This document shows positions 6,670-8,606 of a stretch of DNA of 8,606 nt, piece after piece. The stretch's first letter is position 1, and every line of letters begins with the position of its first letter. Origin of the DNA: Spirochaetales bacterium. GTDB taxonomy: Bacteria; Spirochaetota; Spirochaetia; DSM-27196; PWMO01. A program made the translations under genes and the position numbers. The DNA lies in NCBI GenBank assembly GCA_007123465.1, contig SKLB01000309.1:1-8606 (forward strand), read 5' to 3'. A model generated the notes under the pieces. The model was given only the letters and a program-made list of their open reading frames with translations, did no database searches and was not told where the DNA came from.

Positions 6670-7662
6670 ATGAATCGAGAGCAGAAACGGCACCAGCCTA
6701 CTCGCTGCGCGGCATCGCCGAGTCTGGCGCTGGTCAAGTACTGGGGCAAGCAGGCCGGAGGGGTAAACCTGCCGGCTACTACCAGCATCGCGGTGACACT
6801 GTCGCACCTGGAAACTATCACCGAGGTTCGCCTGGTGGATTCGCGCGACAAACAGTGTGTCCGGGTTGCCGGCTGCCTGCAGGACAGCGAGCGTTACTCG
6901 CCGTTCTTCGACAACCTGCGCGCAACACTGAATACCGATGCCTGGTTTGAGGTTGACAGCATCAATTCCTTTCCAACCGGAGCCGGTCTTGCAAGCTCCT
7001 CCTCGGCTTTTGCCGCGCTGGCCTTTGGCTGTACCCGCGCCCTCGGAACGCCCGTCTCTTCAGGGGAACTGTCGCGCATTGCCCGGGTGGGTAGCGGATC
7101 GGCCGCGCGCGCTGTATACGGTGGATTCACCCGCCTGTCGGCCGGCGCTCAACAGGCAGAGCAGATTGCCCCGCAGCAGCACTGGAGCGACTTGCGCGTA
7201 GTCATTGCGGTTGTGGACAGCGGTCCCAAGCCGATCTCTTCGCGCAGCGCGATGAGCCGCAGCGCCGAGACTTCGATTTACTACCGCAACTGGATTGACT
7301 CCTCTGAGGACCTGGCGCAGCTTGCCGAGCGTGCGATCCTGCGCCGCGATATCGAAGCGCTGGGCAGCGCGATGCGGCAGAGCTACCTGCGCATGTTTTG
7401 CACCATGTTTACTGCCGAACCGCCGATAGTCTACTGGCTTCCCGAAAGCGTAGCGGTTATCCGCGCCTGCGAACGGTTGCGGCACAGCGGCATTCCGGCC
7501 TGGGAGACGATGGATGCGGGACCGCAGGTTAAAGTAATTACCACCGCGCGGTGGTCCGGCCGCGTGGCTGAGGCACTCAGCCGCGAAACCGGAAACGGCG
7601 AAATACTGGTGGTTGGCGCCGGCGCCGAACCGCGCCTCATCGGAACCGGGGCGGTGACTTGA
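6670..7662 (+). CDS. mvaD: Diphosphomevalonate decarboxylase
   Basis: 330 residues, normal family length; a GHMP-superfamily enzyme that phosphorylates and decarboxylates mevalonate diphosphate to IPP, using ATP. Motifs: LALVKYWGK at 19-27 (Lys23 corresponds to yeast Lys18), NLPATTSIAVTL at 33-44, the P-loop-like FPTGAGLASSSSAFAAL at 101-117, ARVGSGSAARAVYGGF at 138-153 (Arg147 corresponds to yeast Arg158) and MDAGPQVKV at 281-289 (catalytic Asp282, yeast Asp302). Two Asn usual in the family are replaced: Ser18 where ANIALxKYWGK has Asn, and Thr37-Thr38 where NLPxNDS has Asn. The Borrelia protein, as I recall it, has similar variants. With the Asp and Arg kept and a phosphomevalonate kinase next door, the classical decarboxylase is preferred over the archaeal phosphomevalonate decarboxylase. 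The ATG lies five bases after the mvaA stop, without a clear Shine-Dalgarno. Confidence 0.93.
   Translation: MNREQKRHQPTRCAASPSLALVKYWGKQAGGVNLPATTSIAVTLSHLETITEVRLVDSRDKQCVRVAGCLQDSERYSPFFDNLRATLNTDAWFEVDSINSFPTGAGLASSSSAFAALAFGCTRALGTPVSSGELSRIARVGSGSAARAVYGGFTRLSAGAQQAEQIAPQQHWSDLRVVIAVVDSGPKPISSRSAMSRSAETSIYYRNWIDSSEDLAQLAERAILRRDIEALGSAMRQSYLRMFCTMFTAEPPIVYWLPESVAVIRACERLRHSGIPAWETMDAGPQVKVITTARWSGRVAEALSRETGNGEILVVGAGAEPRLIGTGAVT
7611..7631 (+). other. Near-perfect palindrome at the end of mvaD
   Basis: A 12-base perfect palindrome, GGCGCCGGCGCC (7615-7626), is flanked by GGTT on the left and AACC on the right, with one unpaired G at 7627. As RNA it could form an eight-pair stem with a CCGG loop, ending 27 bases before the start of the next gene. 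It encodes Gly-Ala repeats (VVGAGAEP), so coding constraint in GC-rich DNA could explain it. Confidence 0.3.
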
Positions 7663-8606
7663 AGCAGACGCTACGCATTCCGGGCAACCTGCTGCTGCTC
7701 GGCGAGTACGCAGTCCTCGAGCCCGGCGGACTGGGGATTGTAATGGCCGTCGAACCATACGTGGTTGCCAGTTGGTCCTCGGCGCCGCATTTCTGCCTGA
7801 CCGGAGTAACCCCGCAAGCCAGCGATCGATGGCACCCGGGAGCCGCCGAGGAGACGTTCATTGCCCGTGCAGCCGCAGCGCTGTACGGCCGTTTGAAGAA
7901 CCAGGCCGGTGTGGAGCTTGCCGCCCTGCGCGTGGCGCTCGAGCTCGACTCGGGCGATTTCTTTGACAGCCGCGGCAACAAGCGCGGTTTCGGCTCGAGT
8001 GCCGCTGTGGTAGTGGCGCTGGTGACCTCAGTTGCGCACGCCCTGAGTGAGGCCGACCCGGCCGCCCTGGAGCGGGTCGATCTGTTACAGACCGCGGTAG
8101 AGGTCCACCGCGCCGCGCAAGGTGGCCGCGGCAGCGGATACGACATCGCGGCATCGCTGCACGGTGGTGCTGGACTGTTCTGCGGCGGCCCGCAGCCGCG
8201 CTTCACTCCGTTAGAACATTCACGCTGGCCACAACTGTATCTGAGACCCGGCCCGGCGGCGGTTTCTACGCGCACGGCGATAGTGCGTTACGAAGAGCTC
8301 AAGCGGCGTGACCCGGCGCTCATCAGCCGCTTTGTGGATGCGTCCAACCGCGCCGTGGAGGCGTTTGCACGGGCACCAGCCTGGCATTCGCAGCGGACAG
8401 CACTGGCCCGCGCGCGTGAACAGGCAGCGGCACTCGGAGACGCAATCGGGGTACCGGCCGACCCGCAACATCCCGATACCTCGCATAGCCTCGCCAAGTG
8501 CCTCGGAGCGGGCGATGAGCTCATAGGGCTGTTTGTTGATCCGTCGGCAGAGCCGGCTCTGTTACCCGGAGCACCGGCTGCGCGGGTAGAGCCGTGCGCG
8601 GTGCAG
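7659..8606 (+). CDS. mvaK2: Phosphomevalonate kinase (3' end beyond window)
   Basis: 316 codons are in the window with no stop. The GHMP kinase converts mevalonate 5-phosphate to the diphosphate. Motif 1 is PGNLLLLGEYAVLEPG at 8-23, of the phosphomevalonate kinase type (PGKLxxAGEYAVLEPG). Motif 2, the ATP-binding loop, is KRGFGSSAAVVVALV at 108-122. HRAAQGGRGSGYDIAAS at 150-166 contains the AQGxxGSGxD signature that sets this group apart from mevalonate kinase. Motif 3 is KCLGAGDELIGLF at 280-292, shorter in glycine than the usual GAGGGDCG. The start is TTG at 7659, overlapping the mvaD stop by four bases (TTGA), with GGGG seven bases upstream; no ATG or GTG in frame precedes motif 1 after the mvaD stop. 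Family members are about 320-370 residues, so little is missing. Mevalonate kinase would be expected next. Confidence 0.92.
   Translation, partial: MKQTLRIPGNLLLLGEYAVLEPGGLGIVMAVEPYVVASWSSAPHFCLTGVTPQASDRWHPGAAEETFIARAAAALYGRLKNQAGVELAALRVALELDSGDFFDSRGNKRGFGSSAAVVVALVTSVAHALSEADPAALERVDLLQTAVEVHRAAQGGRGSGYDIAASLHGGAGLFCGGPQPRFTPLEHSRWPQLYLRPGPAAVSTRTAIVRYEELKRRDPALISRFVDASNRAVEAFARAPAWHSQRTALARAREQAAALGDAIGVPADPQHPDTSHSLAKCLGAGDELIGLFVDPSAEPALLPGAPAARVEPCAVQ

Noticed and set aside
7060..8275. Two minus-strand frames (232 and 212 codons) opposite mvaD and the phosphomevalonate kinase
   Set aside because: Low-complexity Arg/Ala/Ser-rich products opposite two genuine GHMP enzymes; composition artefacts.
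1..8606. Mobile elements, CRISPR arrays, RNA genes, defence or secondary-metabolite systems
   Set aside because: Nearly every base is accounted for by housekeeping genes with consistent composition; no transposase, spaced direct repeats, cloverleaf or island boundary was seen.

Overview
The window (GC-rich, roughly 60% by eye) carries two divergent, tightly packed gene clusters around a 148-base intergenic region at 2884-3031. It reads as chromosomal housekeeping DNA from a free-living spirochaete-like bacterium. The main reason is gene order: mnmA beside HMG-CoA synthase, type 2 IPP isomerase, HMG-CoA reductase, mevalonate diphosphate decarboxylase and phosphomevalonate kinase is the order I recall from the Borrelia chromosome. 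The decarboxylase also has Borrelia-like motif variants. The taxonomic assignment is an inference.

Left half, minus strand (read from 2883 down to 1): mnmA (tRNA U34 2-thiolation), a MESH1-like HD-domain alarmone hydrolase, dusA (tRNA dihydrouridine synthase) and the first 84 codons of a class I SAM-dependent methyltransferase cut by the window edge. mnmA/HD and HD/dusA each share an ATGA stop-start overlap; dusA and the methyltransferase probably overlap by 35 bases. This looks like one translationally coupled operon for tRNA modification plus a nucleotide-hydrolase gene.

Centre: 2884-3031 holds a plausible sigma-70-type promoter for the rightward cluster, an 8-bp inverted repeat bracketing the predicted transcription start, and a possible leader hairpin. 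No comparably good leftward promoter was found.

Right half, plus strand: mvaS, fni, mvaA, mvaD and a phosphomevalonate kinase that runs off the end. Together they take acetyl-CoA/acetoacetyl-CoA to HMG-CoA, mevalonate, mevalonate diphosphate and IPP, then DMAPP. The only step not seen is mevalonate kinase, expected just beyond position 8606. Junctions are overlaps of 35, 1 and 4 bases or a 5-base gap, so the genes are almost certainly co-transcribed.

I found no mobile element, CRISPR array, tRNA, rRNA or defence system, and no clearly undescribed system. The points most worth a second look are the MESH1-type hydrolase inside a tRNA-modification operon, the conserved mnmA-mevalonate neighbourhood, and the symmetric elements in the intergenic region.
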